From contig CM060691.1 in assembly GCA_030686995.1 (NCBI GenBank), positions 89,587,055 to 89,651,054 of the forward strand: a stretch of DNA of 64,000 bases, written 5' to 3'. Position numbers and translations under genes: made by a program. The stretch comes from Artemisia argyi (lineage: Eukaryota; Streptophyta; Magnoliopsida; Asterales; Asteraceae). The notes below the pieces were generated by a model. It had not been told where the DNA came from. It worked only from the letters and a program-made list of their open reading frames with translations, and did not search any database. Of this stretch, positions 24,596-35,776 are shown piece after piece. Numbering within the stretch: the first letter of the stretch is position 1; the number at the start of each line of letters is the position of its first letter.

Positions 24596-27555
24596 TGTAA
24601 CACCCCCAAAATACCGCAGCGGAAGACTGTGTCATAAGGGTGCTACTTCATAATACAAAGTACAAGGTATAGAAAACGAACTCTAAATGAGACGTTTTAA
24701 AAAGTTACCATTCGATTAATGAATTCAAAGTTACAAACATGAGATTCCAAAGTATGATACATAAATGTATACAAAGTTTTGAATGGTAAATAATAAAAGC
24801 GTAAGTCTTCAGAATATGCAGCTTGACTCTAAGTTCCACGCACTAGCTATCGCCTTATAGACCTGAGATAACATGCTAAAGTGTCAACACAATGGTTGGT
24901 GAGTTCATAGAGTTTGTCTTAAAATAGTTGAAAAGCCTTAAAAGAATGTTCACACAGCAAAGGCATCGTGAATCCACTCAGTTACAAGTCCCGCCATAAG
25001 AGACTTGTAACCTGTGTGTTCACAACCCACTGCTACAATATATAGTATGATAAAGACATGTATAAGTTCATCAAGACAATTAAGCAATTAGTCGTGAGTC
25101 TACTCTTCATCTCCGAAGACCTCACGTTTATGATGTATCCAACATTCGCAAATGTTAGGATGTATCAAAGACAACTGGGAGTCAATTCCCAAAGACAACT
25201 GGGAGCCACTTCCCAAAGATAAAAGACAGTCATATATGTATGAAATCAAGTATAATGCCATCAAGTATAAGACAATCAAGTATAACACAGTCACGTATAA
25301 ATGTTTGGAGTATTTGTACAAGTAAGCAAGTAGTTGAGCATGTATCCCCCCCAAGAGTTAAAACAAGTACGAAAAGAGTAGGGGCTATGACTCACCTTAA
25401 GTCTATGTAATGAGAAATGAAAGTGGTAGTCTCAATCGCGAAAGTCTCTAAGAGCAGCCTATAATAGAACGTTGCGACTTAGGTTTGGAGTAACGTCTAA
25501 GGATACGAAGAATTGCCAATATATGTCTTGCATAATATTCATGATGTAGTACTTTAGTATATAGTGTAAGTCTTTGAATATAAATGGTCTATGAAACATG
25601 TATAGGTTGTAAATCTCTTACTACCGTTCGGGCCGACATAATTCAGAAGTCATGGAGTAAACGTTCGAGGAGCCAGGACACTTTAACTCGTAAATCCACA
25701 ACTCATCTCGACGGCTTACTCAATGAACTCCTCACATGAGGCTCCCTACTATTGTAGTATTTGATAACATATATATATGTATAAGCTTTGATCTTTAAAA
25801 GTTATATGGTCTTTAGCCGTGGCTTTGCCGTGACCTTGGTCATTGTTACCATGGTATTAAGACTCAACCTTGGATTTAGCCATGGTTTTGGTCTTGGCTT
25901 TAGGTCATTAGACCTCTTGGTCTCATCTAAATATAATCATTATATAGTAACTTTGGTTTAAAAATGGGCTGTTAAGAATTTGAAGAAAATATCACTCGGA
26001 AAGCCTTTTCAGGGCTCGAGCTTCTTTGTTCCTGAACGAAAACGTCGTTCCGGACAACTTTTGTGTTTTAACTTTTTGATGAATCGGACCAGAAGTGGGA
26101 CTTTCAAATTGGCAGAATGCAAACAGGAGGTTATGGGCAGTTTCGGCGTTTTGGTGTCGCTAACTTCTTATGGTCATAACTTTTGACTCGTGTACTCGTT
26201 TTGGGTGATTCAAATTGCTATGTTTTCCTTATTAAGTCCTCTTTAACAGTAAGTAAGTGTCAAATATCAAAGTTATACTATTGTGGTCGTGGTTTTCCAT
26301 AAAAATCACTAGTTTGCTTGTTTACTTGTCATAAGTTAACATATGTATACCAATACTTGTTTTATCCATTTTTAAACATCATGAACACAATACAAAGACC
26401 ATATATAGCATGAAAGAAACATAATAAGCATGAAATGATATTGAGCAAGAAAGTGTATAAGGGTTTGCTTACAACTTTTGGCTTTCTAAAGAAAGGATGT
26501 CAAGTATAGAACTAGGACACTAAACCTAAGCTTGTAAACCCTTCACCATAACTCTTGTAACCCTTGCTAGCCTTGATCTAACCCTTGTGAAAACCATTTA
26601 ACTTCAGCCCTAGTAACCTTGTGTAGCTCTTAATTCAACCATGGAATCACCAAACAAACTTAAGAACTAGGTAGAGAATACTAAGACCTTGAACTTTGTA
26701 ATGTAACTTGTATATTGAAGATCAAAGGATCATGGTGCTATGAATAAAGAGTGTGGCGTTTTTGTGGTGAAAATATGAAGGTATGAGCTTGTATTTATAG
26801 CATGAAGAGGAGGTTAGGAAGCTTACTAGGAAACTACACAAACTTGGTGACCAAGGTTAACTTGGAGCCAAAGTTGTAATTAAGTAAAGAATCAATGGTC
26901 AAAATTTAACCACAAGTGTGAACCCCCCCCCTAGTGGCGGTTTGAATGAGGATAAGGTGACTAGATGATGACTCTTGGTCTTTGGATGATAATATCCTAA
27001 GTATGTAGCTAGTTTTGGACCCGTAAATTGCTAACCGTAAGTTTTTAGGCCACGAAACGTAAAACCGGGTATCCTAAAAATATGAAACTTATAAATATGG
27101 TTAAACATGTCAATATAGTCCATAATAAAATATAAAATGAGTGGTAGGTTCTATCGGGTGCGAAAACCCTGCTAAAAACTGGAAACACGGGTCTAAAACG
27201 CGCAATTCGCGTAAAACGCTGAACTGAAAAACGTAAAATTCCGAAACTTTTGGAATTGTCCTAAAATGAGAGAAAATCATATTTCTATTGTTTATAATGT
27301 TTTATGGACATATCGGGATGCTAGAAGGACGTTTAAACCTAAAAGTAAATCTCGGACACGGCTTTGTGATTTTTGCAGAAATGATCCGACGAGCGTCAAA
27401 CTCTCGGATTATCGTTAAAATAGTTTAACTTACGAGAATATGAAATAAAAATTTCTGAGATGAATAGTGAAAAGTGAATAGTAAAAGTGAATAGTAAAAA
27501 GTGAATAGTGAAATTTTCGGGAATAAAAGTTAACCTGAAATTGCGAATTGTTACA
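24596..27555 (-). repeat. 3' LTR of the non-autonomous Tekay-like element
   Basis: 2960 bp. It shares the 'ggtgagt..tagcccc' block and the 'aattcgcaatttcaggtt' start (on the minus strand) with the LTR at 60445. A minus-strand TATA box CTATAAATAC lies at 26800-26791. The ORFs at 25100-25354 and 25980-26186 recur identically in the other LTR and are non-coding. Confidence 0.93.
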
Positions 27556-28241
27556 GTCTGTACCCCTTAAGGAGAACTTCGTCCCGAAGTTCAGTTGATG
27601 TTAACTACTTACGATGTGTCTAAGAGAATTCGGGATCTCTAATATAGTGGTGTTCACTCTGATTTGTCTAAGGTTCTGGTTAAGGAGTTGTATCGGCTAC
27701 AATTAAGCCCACTTATTTATAACACATTACTTACATAAAGAAGCGTCCAAATTTATGTAAGTAAGGTCTCATAAACTTATGGTTCGGTGATTTACAATTT
27801 CTTTATTTAACTGAAAAGGCGTCCCAATCCATTTAAATAAGGAGATTCTAAATCATCCTACTTAAGAATTTCCGACACAAAATCCGCCTTCTGAGGCCGA
27901 TAGTAAGATAATCAAGTCATCAAATCCTTAAAGCTAAGCAATAATATTATTTAACTCAAATCTTGTGTCTAATCAAACAAGAACTGTCACAAGATCAAGT
28001 TAACTAATTAGTTATTACTGAGCTCCATGTTTTTAATGACTCGACGAATCTCTGGGGCTCCTTATAATACTAAAGTCACGTCATCTAACACCGTGGAACT
28101 AAGCAAACCTCTAACCAAAAAGCATATGTGTATGTATTGTGTGTAAGGCAAATAAAGAGGAAGGTCCCAACGTATATAGCAGTTATAGTCTAGGCACTAA
28201 ATGCAACCTAGTTCTCTATAACCAAGGCTCTGGTACCAATC
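27556..28241 (-). other. 686-bp internal region without coding capacity
   Basis: Its primer-site side resembles the leader of the element at 63327 ('gaactaggttgcat' against 'gaactaggatgtat', then 'gcctaga.tataac'). No gag or pol motif is present. Confidence 0.85.
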
Positions 28242-31202
28242 TGTAACACCCCCAAAATACCGCAGCGGAAGACTGTGTCATAAGGGTGCTACTTCATAAT
28301 ATAAAGTACAAGGTATAGAAAACGAACTCTAAATGAGACGTTTTAAAAAGTTACCATTCGATTAATGAATTCAAAGTTACAAACATGAGATTCCAAAGTA
28401 TGATACATAAATGTATACAAAGTTTTGAATGGTAAATAATAAAAGCGTAAGTCTTCAGAATATGCAGCTTGACTCTAAGTTCCACGCACTAGCTATCGCC
28501 TTATAGACCTGAGATAACATGCTAAAGTGTCAACACAATGGTTGGTGAGTTCATAGAGTTTGTCTTAAAATAGTTGAAAAGCCTTAAAAGAATGTTCACA
28601 CAGCAAAGGCATCGTGAATCCACTCAGTTACAAGTCCCGCCATAAGAGACTTGTAACCTGTGTGTTCACAACCCACTGCTACAATATATAGTATGATAAA
28701 GACATGTATAAGTTCATCAAGACAATTAAGCAATTAGTCGTGAGTCTACTCTTCATCTCCGAAGACCTCACGTTTATGATGTATCCAACATTCGCAAATG
28801 TTAGGATGTATCAAAGACAACTGGGAGTCAATTCCCAAAGACAACTGGGAGCCACTTCCCAAAGATAAAAGACAGTCATATATGTATGAAATCAAGTATA
28901 ATGCCATCAAGTATAAGACAATCAAGTATAACACAGTCACGTATAAATGTTTGGAGTATTTGTACAAGTAAGCAAGTAGTTGAGCATGTATCCCCCCCAA
29001 GAGTTAAAACAAGTACGAAAAGAGTAGGGGCTATGACTCACCTTAAGTCTATGTAATGAGAAATGAAAGTGGTAGTCTCAATCGCGAAAGTCTCTAAGAG
29101 CAGCCTATAATAGAACGTTGCGACTTAGGTTTGGAGTAACGTCTAAGGATACGAAGAATTGCCAATATATGTCTTGCATAATATTCATGATGTAGTACTT
29201 TAGTATATAGTGTAAGTCTTTGAATATAAATGGTCTATGAAACATGTATAGGTTGTAAATCTCTTACTACCGTTCGGGCCGACATAATTCAGAAGTCATG
29301 GAGTAAACGTTCGAGGAGCCAGGACACTTTAACTCGTAAATCCACAACTCATCTCGACGGCTTACTCAATGAACTCCTCACATGAGGCTCCCTACTATTG
29401 TAGTATTTGATAACATATATATATGTATAAGCTTTGATCTTTAAAAGTTATATGGTCTTTAGCCGTGGCTTTGCCGTGACCTTGGTCATTGTTACCATGG
29501 TATTAAGACTCAACCTTGGATTTAGCCATGGTTTTGGTCTTGGCTTTAGGTCATTAGACCTCTTGGTCTCATCTAAATATAATCATTATATAGTAACTTT
29601 GGTCTAAAAATGGGCTGTTAAGAATTTGAAGAAAATATCACTCGGAAAGCCTTTTCAGGGCTCGAGCTTCTTTGTTCCTGAACGAAAACGTCGTTCCGGA
29701 CAACTTTTGTGTTTTAACTTTTTGATGAATCGGACCAGAAGTGGGACTTTCAAATTGGCAGAATGCAAACAGGAGGTTATGGGCAGTTTCGGCGTTTTGG
29801 TGTCGCTAACTTCTTATAGTCATAACTTTTGACTCGTGTACTCGTTTTGGGTGATTCAAATTGTTATGTTTTCCTTATTAAGTCCTCTTTAACAGTAAGT
29901 AAGTGTCAAATATCAAAGTTATACTATTGTGGTCGTGGTTTTCCATAAAAATCACTAGTTTGCTTGTTTACTTGTCATAAGTTAACATATGTATACCAAT
30001 ACTTGTTTTATCCATTTTTAAACATCATGAACACAATACAAAGACCATATATAGCATGAAAGAAACATAATAAGCATGAAATGATATTGAGCAAGAAAGT
30101 GTATAAGGGTTTGCTTACAACTTTTGGCTTTCTAAAGAAAGGATGTCAAGTATAGAACTAGGACACTAAACCTAAGCTTGTAAACCCTTCACCATAACTC
30201 TTGTAACCCTTGCTAGCCTTGATCTAACCCTTGTGAAAACCATTTAACTTCAGCCCTAGTAACCTTGTGTAGCTCTTAATTCAACCATGGAATCACCAAA
30301 CAAACTTAAGAACTAGGTAGAGAATACTAAGACCTTGAACTTTGTAATGTAACTTGTATATTGAAGATCAAAGGATCATGGTGCTATGAATAAAGAGTGT
30401 GGCGTTTTTGTGGTGAAAATATGAAGGTATGAGCTTGTATTTATAGCATGAAGAGGAGGTTAGGAAGCTTACTAGGAAACTACACAAACTTGGTGACCAA
30501 GGTTAACTTGGAGCCAAAGTTGTAATTAAGTAAAGAATCAATGGTCAAAATTTAACCACAAGTGTGAACCCCCCCCCCTAGTGGCGGTTTGAATGAGGAT
30601 AAGGTGACTAGATGATGACTCTTGGTCTTTGGATGATAATATCCTAAGTATGTAGCTAGTTTTGGACCCGTAAATTGCTAACCGTAAGTTTTTAGGCCAC
30701 GAAACGTAAAACCGGGTATCCTAAAAATATGAAACTTATAAATATGGTTAAACATGTCAATATAGTCCATAATAAAATATAAAATGAGTGGTAGGTTCTA
30801 TCGGGTGCGAAAACCCTGCTAAAAACTGGAAACACGGGTCTAAAACGCGCAATTCGCGTAAAACGCTGAACTGAAAAACGTAAAATTCCGAAACTTTTGG
30901 AATTGTCCTAAAATGAGAGAAAATCATATTTCTATTGTTTATAATGTTTTATGGACATATCGGGATGCTAGAAGGACGTTTAAACCTAAAAGTAAATCTC
31001 GGACACGGCTTTGTGATTTTTGCAGAAATGATCCGACGAGCGTCAAACTCTCGGATTATCGTTAAAATAGTTTAACTTACGAGAATATGAAATAAAAATT
31101 TCTGAGATGAATAGTGAAAAGTGAATAGTAAAAGTGAATAGTAAAAAGTGAATAGTGAAATTTTCGGGAATAAAAGTTAACCTGAAATTGCGAATTGTTA
31201 CA
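28242..31202 (-). repeat. 5' LTR of the non-autonomous Tekay-like element
   Basis: 2961 bp, the partner of 24596-27555. The TATA box on the minus strand is at 30446-30437. Differences seen from the other LTR are all transitions (near 28303, 29603, 29818 and 29864) plus a C-run length change near 30570. Confidence 0.93.
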
Positions 31203-31590
31203 TTTTGCACCCGCTGCATCTTCCGGAGTTATCCTCGCGGTGCTAAAACTAAGAAACTTTAATTCTTCCAATTTTTTTTGAGTTGCAATATAATCAAATT
31301 TTTTCTCTTGTTCGACTCGCAATTCCTCTTGGATCATCTCCTTGAAAGCTTCTCTACTAAATGAAGAAGCCGCTGAATGAGTATGAGTCCGATTTGGCAC
31401 TCTTGGAAGGCCTTGGCTTACTGGCAGGACGTGGGATTGCATCGTCTTGAAATAGCTCGTTCGGTTCTTCAATGTCGTCGAGCCCCCGAACACGTTTTCC
31501 GGGTTTAACGGCTTTTACACCACGCCATTTCTTGTGTTCTTTCAAGACATCGCATGCTTCATGGTTGGTAAACACATAACCCCACCTTGA
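31203..31590 (-). pseudogene. MYB/NAM-like ORF of the Harbinger element, 5' part
   Basis: 'HEACDVLKEHKKWRGV' (about 31510-31565) matches the end of the trihelix/MYB-like DNA-binding region. 'AFKEMIQEELRVEQEKKFDY' and 'LEELKFLSFSTARITPEDA' match the NAM-associated coiled region found in PIF/Harbinger ORF1 proteins and related host genes. The two blocks lie in different frames, so there is a frameshift near 31380. The reading stops abruptly at 31203 where the Tekay element begins and resumes at 24595. In live elements this protein helps bring the transposase to DNA. Confidence 0.75.
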
Positions 31591-31747
31591 ATATGGTGTA
31601 ACAACGATTTAAGTGCTTTGAATCGTTTTCACCACTCAACCATTCATTTGTGTTTTGATGTGCCTTTTTTGAAGGATAATGTGTATGCGAAAGTATTGAT
31701 AAGTTGGTATTTATATGTGAAAATTGGTTTGGATATAAAATGTTGCT

Positions 31748-31775
31748 TTTTTTTTTTTTTTTTTTTTTTTTTTTT
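31748..31775. repeat. Poly-T run
   Basis: An uninterrupted run of about 28 T, next to the (AAT)n tract at 31868. Confidence 0.9.
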
Positions 31776-31865
31776 GGCCGTTGCATGCATTCAAATCTAC
31801 GACAACTTTTCATTTTCAAAGTTTTAAACGTTGCATACATTCAATACAACACAACATCCAAAATT

Positions 31866-31867
<2 letters not shown>

Positions 31868-31907
<40 letters not shown>
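31868..31907. repeat. (AAT)n microsatellite at left end of TIR element
   Basis: About 13 units, immediately outside the inverted repeat of 31908-33003. Confidence 0.9.
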
Positions 31908-31910
<3 letters not shown>

Positions 31911-32776
31911 TATCATTTTTCGTCCCTGTGGTTTGCCAGGTCAATCAAGAATCGTTCCTGCCGTTTATTTTCTTCAGGTTTGGTCCCCATGGTTTACAAC
32001 CCATACGGGTTTGATCCCTTGACCAAGATATCCATTTGTTGACTGTTAACTTAAAGGGTATTTTAGTCATTTCGTCTTTAATTCACTAAACCCTTCTTTA
32101 TAAACTCAACTTCATCTTCCATTTGTGTTTGATTTGAAGAATTAGTGAAACGAAACACAAACACAGACATCCGCATGTCTACCATCTCCTGTCGCCACTG
32201 GCTACTACGGCCACCAAACCACCACCACACGTATCTTCCACCTCCTGCCGCTAAACCCATAGGCTCCTGCCGCTACCCAAGAAGATGTAAAAACCCATAG
32301 TTTCTGCCACCAAACCACCATCACACGTCTACCACCTCCAGCCACCACCGACTCCTACGACAACCCCTCACCACCATTCACACCCACCATACCATATTAA
32401 CCTTTCACCACAACCATCACCATCATATCCGGTTTTTGTTTATGTGTGTAAATAACATATGGGTATCAAAATTTATGAGTTTAATGTGTGAAAGGTGTGC
32501 TCGGTTTCCATGTAAATATCATATGGGGTAGAAGATTATTGTTGGTGTGAGTTTTAGTATGATGAAAGTTGTTCATGTGTTTTCTTTTTCTTTAAGTTTG
32601 TGTTTGAAAACAAGAAGTCTTAGGTTTTTGTGAGTTTTATTAAAATTGGTGACTGATGTTGAGAGATGGTGGGAGACAGATTCTTGATGGTGATATGAAT
32701 TGAAGAAGATGAAGAGGGTTTGTTGAAGAAGATAAGATGGTTAGTGGATTTGTGGTTGAGTAAGATTTAGATATGT

Positions 32777-32821
<45 letters not shown>

Positions 32822-33003
32822 TGAGGGTAGTTTTGTCATTTCGTGCCTTCAAATTAGCATTTAACGGTGAAACAAACGGAAGTTACGGTCAAGGGACCAA
32901 ACCCGTATGGGTTGTAAACCATGGGGACCAAACCCGAAGAAAATAAACAGCATGGACGATTCTTGATTGACCCGGCAAACCATAGGGACGAAAAATGATA
33001 TTT
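31908..33003. mobile_element. Small inverted-repeat (MULE-like) element in AAT tracts
   Basis: Ends of about 130 bp are inverted: 'aaatatcatttttcgtccct' with 'tttgccaggtcaatcaagaa' on the left, and the complement at 32870-33003. The interior has a C-rich proline-like tract (32180-32420) and an (AAT)n tract (32779-32819). No transposase. The duplication is hidden in the AAT repeats at both borders. Confidence 0.75.
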
Positions 33004-33308
33004 ACTCTAATAATAATAATAATAAATAAATAAATAAATTGTAAATGGTCAAAAATTACGAATAACGTGAGCTACTCTAGCAACTCAAAAACCTTTGGCT
33101 CACGGTTGGCGCTTTGCTCGGTACAATAATTAACGTGCCATTCGTTATTTATTTGGCATTTGGCGTGTTTAAAAAGATGATACCGAGTGCTCTAAGTATA
33201 TAGTGTTAAGTTACTTATATTAATATTGCTTTCTCAATACGATAAAAGCATATTTTGTATTTAAGGTCAATGGATACTAATGAGATATAATACCGTTGAA
33301 TGGTGGCA

Positions 33309-33645
33309 ATAATAGTGGTATGATACCTCCATCAGTTGTGTTACGGTTCAGTTGTGACCCATTTCTGTATTGATAACGTGAAATATTGTGTTTGTTACAT
33401 CTAATGGGGGAAAGCAAAAGCTTTCATGTATTATTTTATAGGACTAGCAAACATAAGATGATGATTTCACGTAAAGCAAAGCATGATTAGTTGATTGTGT
33501 TATCTAATGTGGCATAGTGGTATGATACCTCCACCGGTTATGTTGCGGTTTAGTTGTGACCCGATTTTTGTATTGATAAATATGAAACATTGTGCTTATC
33601 TAACGAGAAAAAGCAGAAAAGCTTGGATGTCTTGTTGTGCAGGAA
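33309..33645 (+). repeat. Two diverged direct repeats of about 130 bp
   Basis: 'atagtggtatgatacctcc' with 'gtt.cggtt.agttgtgaccc' and 'gaaa.attgtg' occurs at about 33310-33440 and again at about 33515-33640. Confidence 0.75.
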
Positions 33646-33808
33646 TAACTGTGTGACGTTCCACATGTGTAATAATTACAAGCCTAGATATAACACTCCT
33701 TTGACTCCCCCGGTTGGTTAGCTACCTTCGGGGATTTTGTGTGGTCAATGTTTAAAGGAAGTGTTATTCACTTCAGAAAGTCCCTAGGTGCTATTCACCA
33801 GAAGAGTA

Positions 33809-34138
33809 GGATGCCCGAGTGCCCATCACCTCGGAAGGACAAGGCTCTATTGGCTGAATGACACATACCCGAATGCTGATCACTTCTGAAGGTCGAGGCT
33901 CTATCGGCCGAACGACAGTATGCCCGAGTGCCCATCACCTCGGAAGGCCCAGGCTCTATTGGCTAAACGACATTATGCTCGAGTGCCCATCACCTCGGAA
34001 GGCCCAGGCTCTATTAGCCAAACGCTAGTATGCCTGACTGTCCATCACCTTGGAGGGCCCAGGCTCTATTGGCCGAACGGTAGTATGCCCAAGTGCTAAT
34101 CACTTTGGAAGACCCATGTGCTATTCACCGAATGGTTT
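33809..34138 (+). repeat. 55-bp minisatellite, six copies
   Basis: Units start at about 33809, 33864, 33919, 33974, 34029 and 34084, exactly 55 bp apart. The core is 'tatgcccgagtgcccatcac' followed by 'ctcggaaggcccaggctcta'. Middle copies are the most alike; outer ones diverge. The array lies upstream of a polypurine tract and LTR-like sequence, the 3' UTR position of a Tat-type Gypsy element. Confidence 0.9.
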
Positions 34139-34256
34139 GGCTCCATCGGGTTATTTGGGTGAACACCCTCTCTAATATGCTCCGCGATGAGGAGGCCCTT
34201 GATGCTCCTATTACGAAGGAGTTTAACCAAAGCTAATCTAAACAATCAGCATCTCA

Positions 34257-34440
34257 AACATATAAGCTTGTACCTCCGGAGTTATGTAAGTAGCAAAGGT
34301 AATAAAAAAAACAAATGTTTGGTGTACGTTTATGATTAAAATTTAAATCAAACATATAAGCTTGTACCTCCGGAGCTATGTAAGTAGCAAAGATAATAAA
34401 AAAACAAATGTTAGGTGTACATTCATGATTAAATTGTAAA
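34257..34440 (+). repeat. Tandem duplication of about 93 bp
   Basis: 'acatataagcttgtacctcc' with 'ggag.tatgtaagtagcaaa' and 'aacaaatgtt.ggtgtac' occurs twice, at 34257 and 34349. Confidence 0.85.
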
Positions 34441-34683
34441 TGATATATAACGTCACTTCACACACACACACAAAATTAGTAGAAAAGTTACGCTTTATTT
34501 ATGAAAGAAACAAAGGGACGATGGAAAGGATATGTATGACTTTGAGCCTCTAGCCAGCAATGCACCTTGTTGGTGGTCCGTAGCCATTCGGTAAAAATTA
34601 TGAAGAATATGTACATAATGATACAAGACAAAGTTTGAGTATAGCACCGTCAACCATAGGCCAACAAACTATACTGGGGGACA

Positions 34684-35346
34684 TGAGGACATATCTGATC
34701 CGATGGACCTCGTTCATCTAAATGGAACGCCGGCTTATGGGCCACTTGGTACGCCACTCTAAGTTGGTAACTGAACAGAAGGCATGCCTGAAGAGTCTCC
34801 ATCAGTCCGAAGGAAACTGCCGGAAGGCAGATACTACTCTTGTTCGAAGGGCATGTGCCGAAGGACCATAAATGTATACTCCCATTTTATCCATGTACCT
34901 CCTTTTATAGCAGTCAATCGCAGGAACCGGCGGACTACGCCATGGGATCGTGTCCCCCACGTGACTTGACACCTAGCACCTAGGCTAGGTGTAGCTCGAC
35001 GTGTTCCTTCTCGAGACAGAACAGGTATCGAGGTTACCATATTAGTACCTACCCCCTTTCTCTCTCTATATATATACTACTCTCTCTATATGCATTTATC
35101 TCATCTCATCTTACACACACTGCACCACAACACATTACATACATTTATACTAAATCCTCGTATACCAGTTGACTTGACCTTTGGAGGGTGGTTCCCGGGG
35201 CTTCGGCCTCGGGACCCCTTCTAACGGGTTCTTTCATGTTTATAGCATACTTCGAAGCTCGGGACAAGGATGAACGGCTCGTGAGAGTCTTTAAGACCGA
35301 CCCGGCGGAAAAATGCTTCAACACATGTCGAAACCCCCAACACACA
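34684..35346 (+). mobile_element. Probable Tat-like Gypsy 3' LTR
   Basis: A purine tract (ACTGGGGGAC, about 34673-34682) precedes TGAGGACATATC. The body has pyrimidine-rich CT/TA stretches, then 'ggttcccggggcttcggcct' and 'taacgggttctttcatg', the usual sequence near the end of Tat-type LTRs, and ends near 'cccccaacacaca'. Ends are approximate and no second LTR is present. ORFs at 34784-34969 and 35188-35391 are inside it and look spurious. Confidence 0.55.
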
Positions 35347-35776
35347 ATTGCGATGTGCGAGACTGTTCACTATGTGTTTTATGGCCTGTGACCAAGTGAC
35401 GGAATTAATACTTCAGACATTAGTTAATTGCTAGCAATCTTTTTTTTTTTATACAAGCTAGAAATACTTTGGCTTCAGCAACGGAAATAAACAAGCACAA
35501 AAACATAACCATGAAAAAGATTCAGTAGTAAATCAAAACATTTGACACAGAATATACCATACCCTGAATCAGTTTTGTCTAATGTTATTAAAACAAGTAT
35601 ATAATGCTGACCAATCATCTACGCTATAAAAGGTTAAAAAGAAAGGAAGAGAACAAAGAAATTGTATATGATTCAGAAAAGATATTACTTTTCCAACATT
35701 ACATGTCTTATCCAGATTAAAGATAAATTTTTTAAGTCAGGTGAACCATGATTTGTATATGTGAATGCCCTGAAAC

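Larger units (their letters stand above)
24596..31202 (-). mobile_element. Young non-autonomous Tekay/Del-like Gypsy element
   Basis: Two nearly identical LTRs (24596-27555 and 28242-31202), each TGTAACA...TGTTACA, enclose only 686 bp. A 5-bp duplication TTTTG flanks the whole (24591-24595, 31203-31207). The primer site (TGGTACCAGAGC, complement at about 28228-28239) and the polypurine side (complement of 'taaggagaac', near 27570) show that it runs on the minus strand. The interior has no gag or pol. Comparing the LTRs by eye I found about four substitutions and one C-run length difference over about 2960 bp. Confidence 0.93.
24206..33192 (-). mobile_element. PIF/Harbinger element, transposase-less, with nested insertions
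   Basis: The ends GAGCACTAGGTA (24206) and, inverted, GAGCACTCGGTA (ending 33192) are flanked by TAA on both sides, the 3-bp duplication of PIF/Harbinger. It carries a broken MYB/NAM-like ORF and no DDE transposase. Without the nested Tekay (24596-31202) and the small TIR element (31908-33003) it would be about 1.3 kb. Short terminal repeats make the end assignment less than certain. Confidence 0.7.

Noticed and set aside
25100..26186. ORFs duplicated at 25100-25354/28746-29000 and 25980-26186/29626-29832
   Set aside because: They recur only because both LTRs of one young element are identical. No known domain; ends vary in the related LTR at 60445.
33809..34138. Regular 55-bp direct repeats as a possible CRISPR array
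   Set aside because: Units are contiguous without unique spacers, and this is a plant nuclear sequence. It is a minisatellite.
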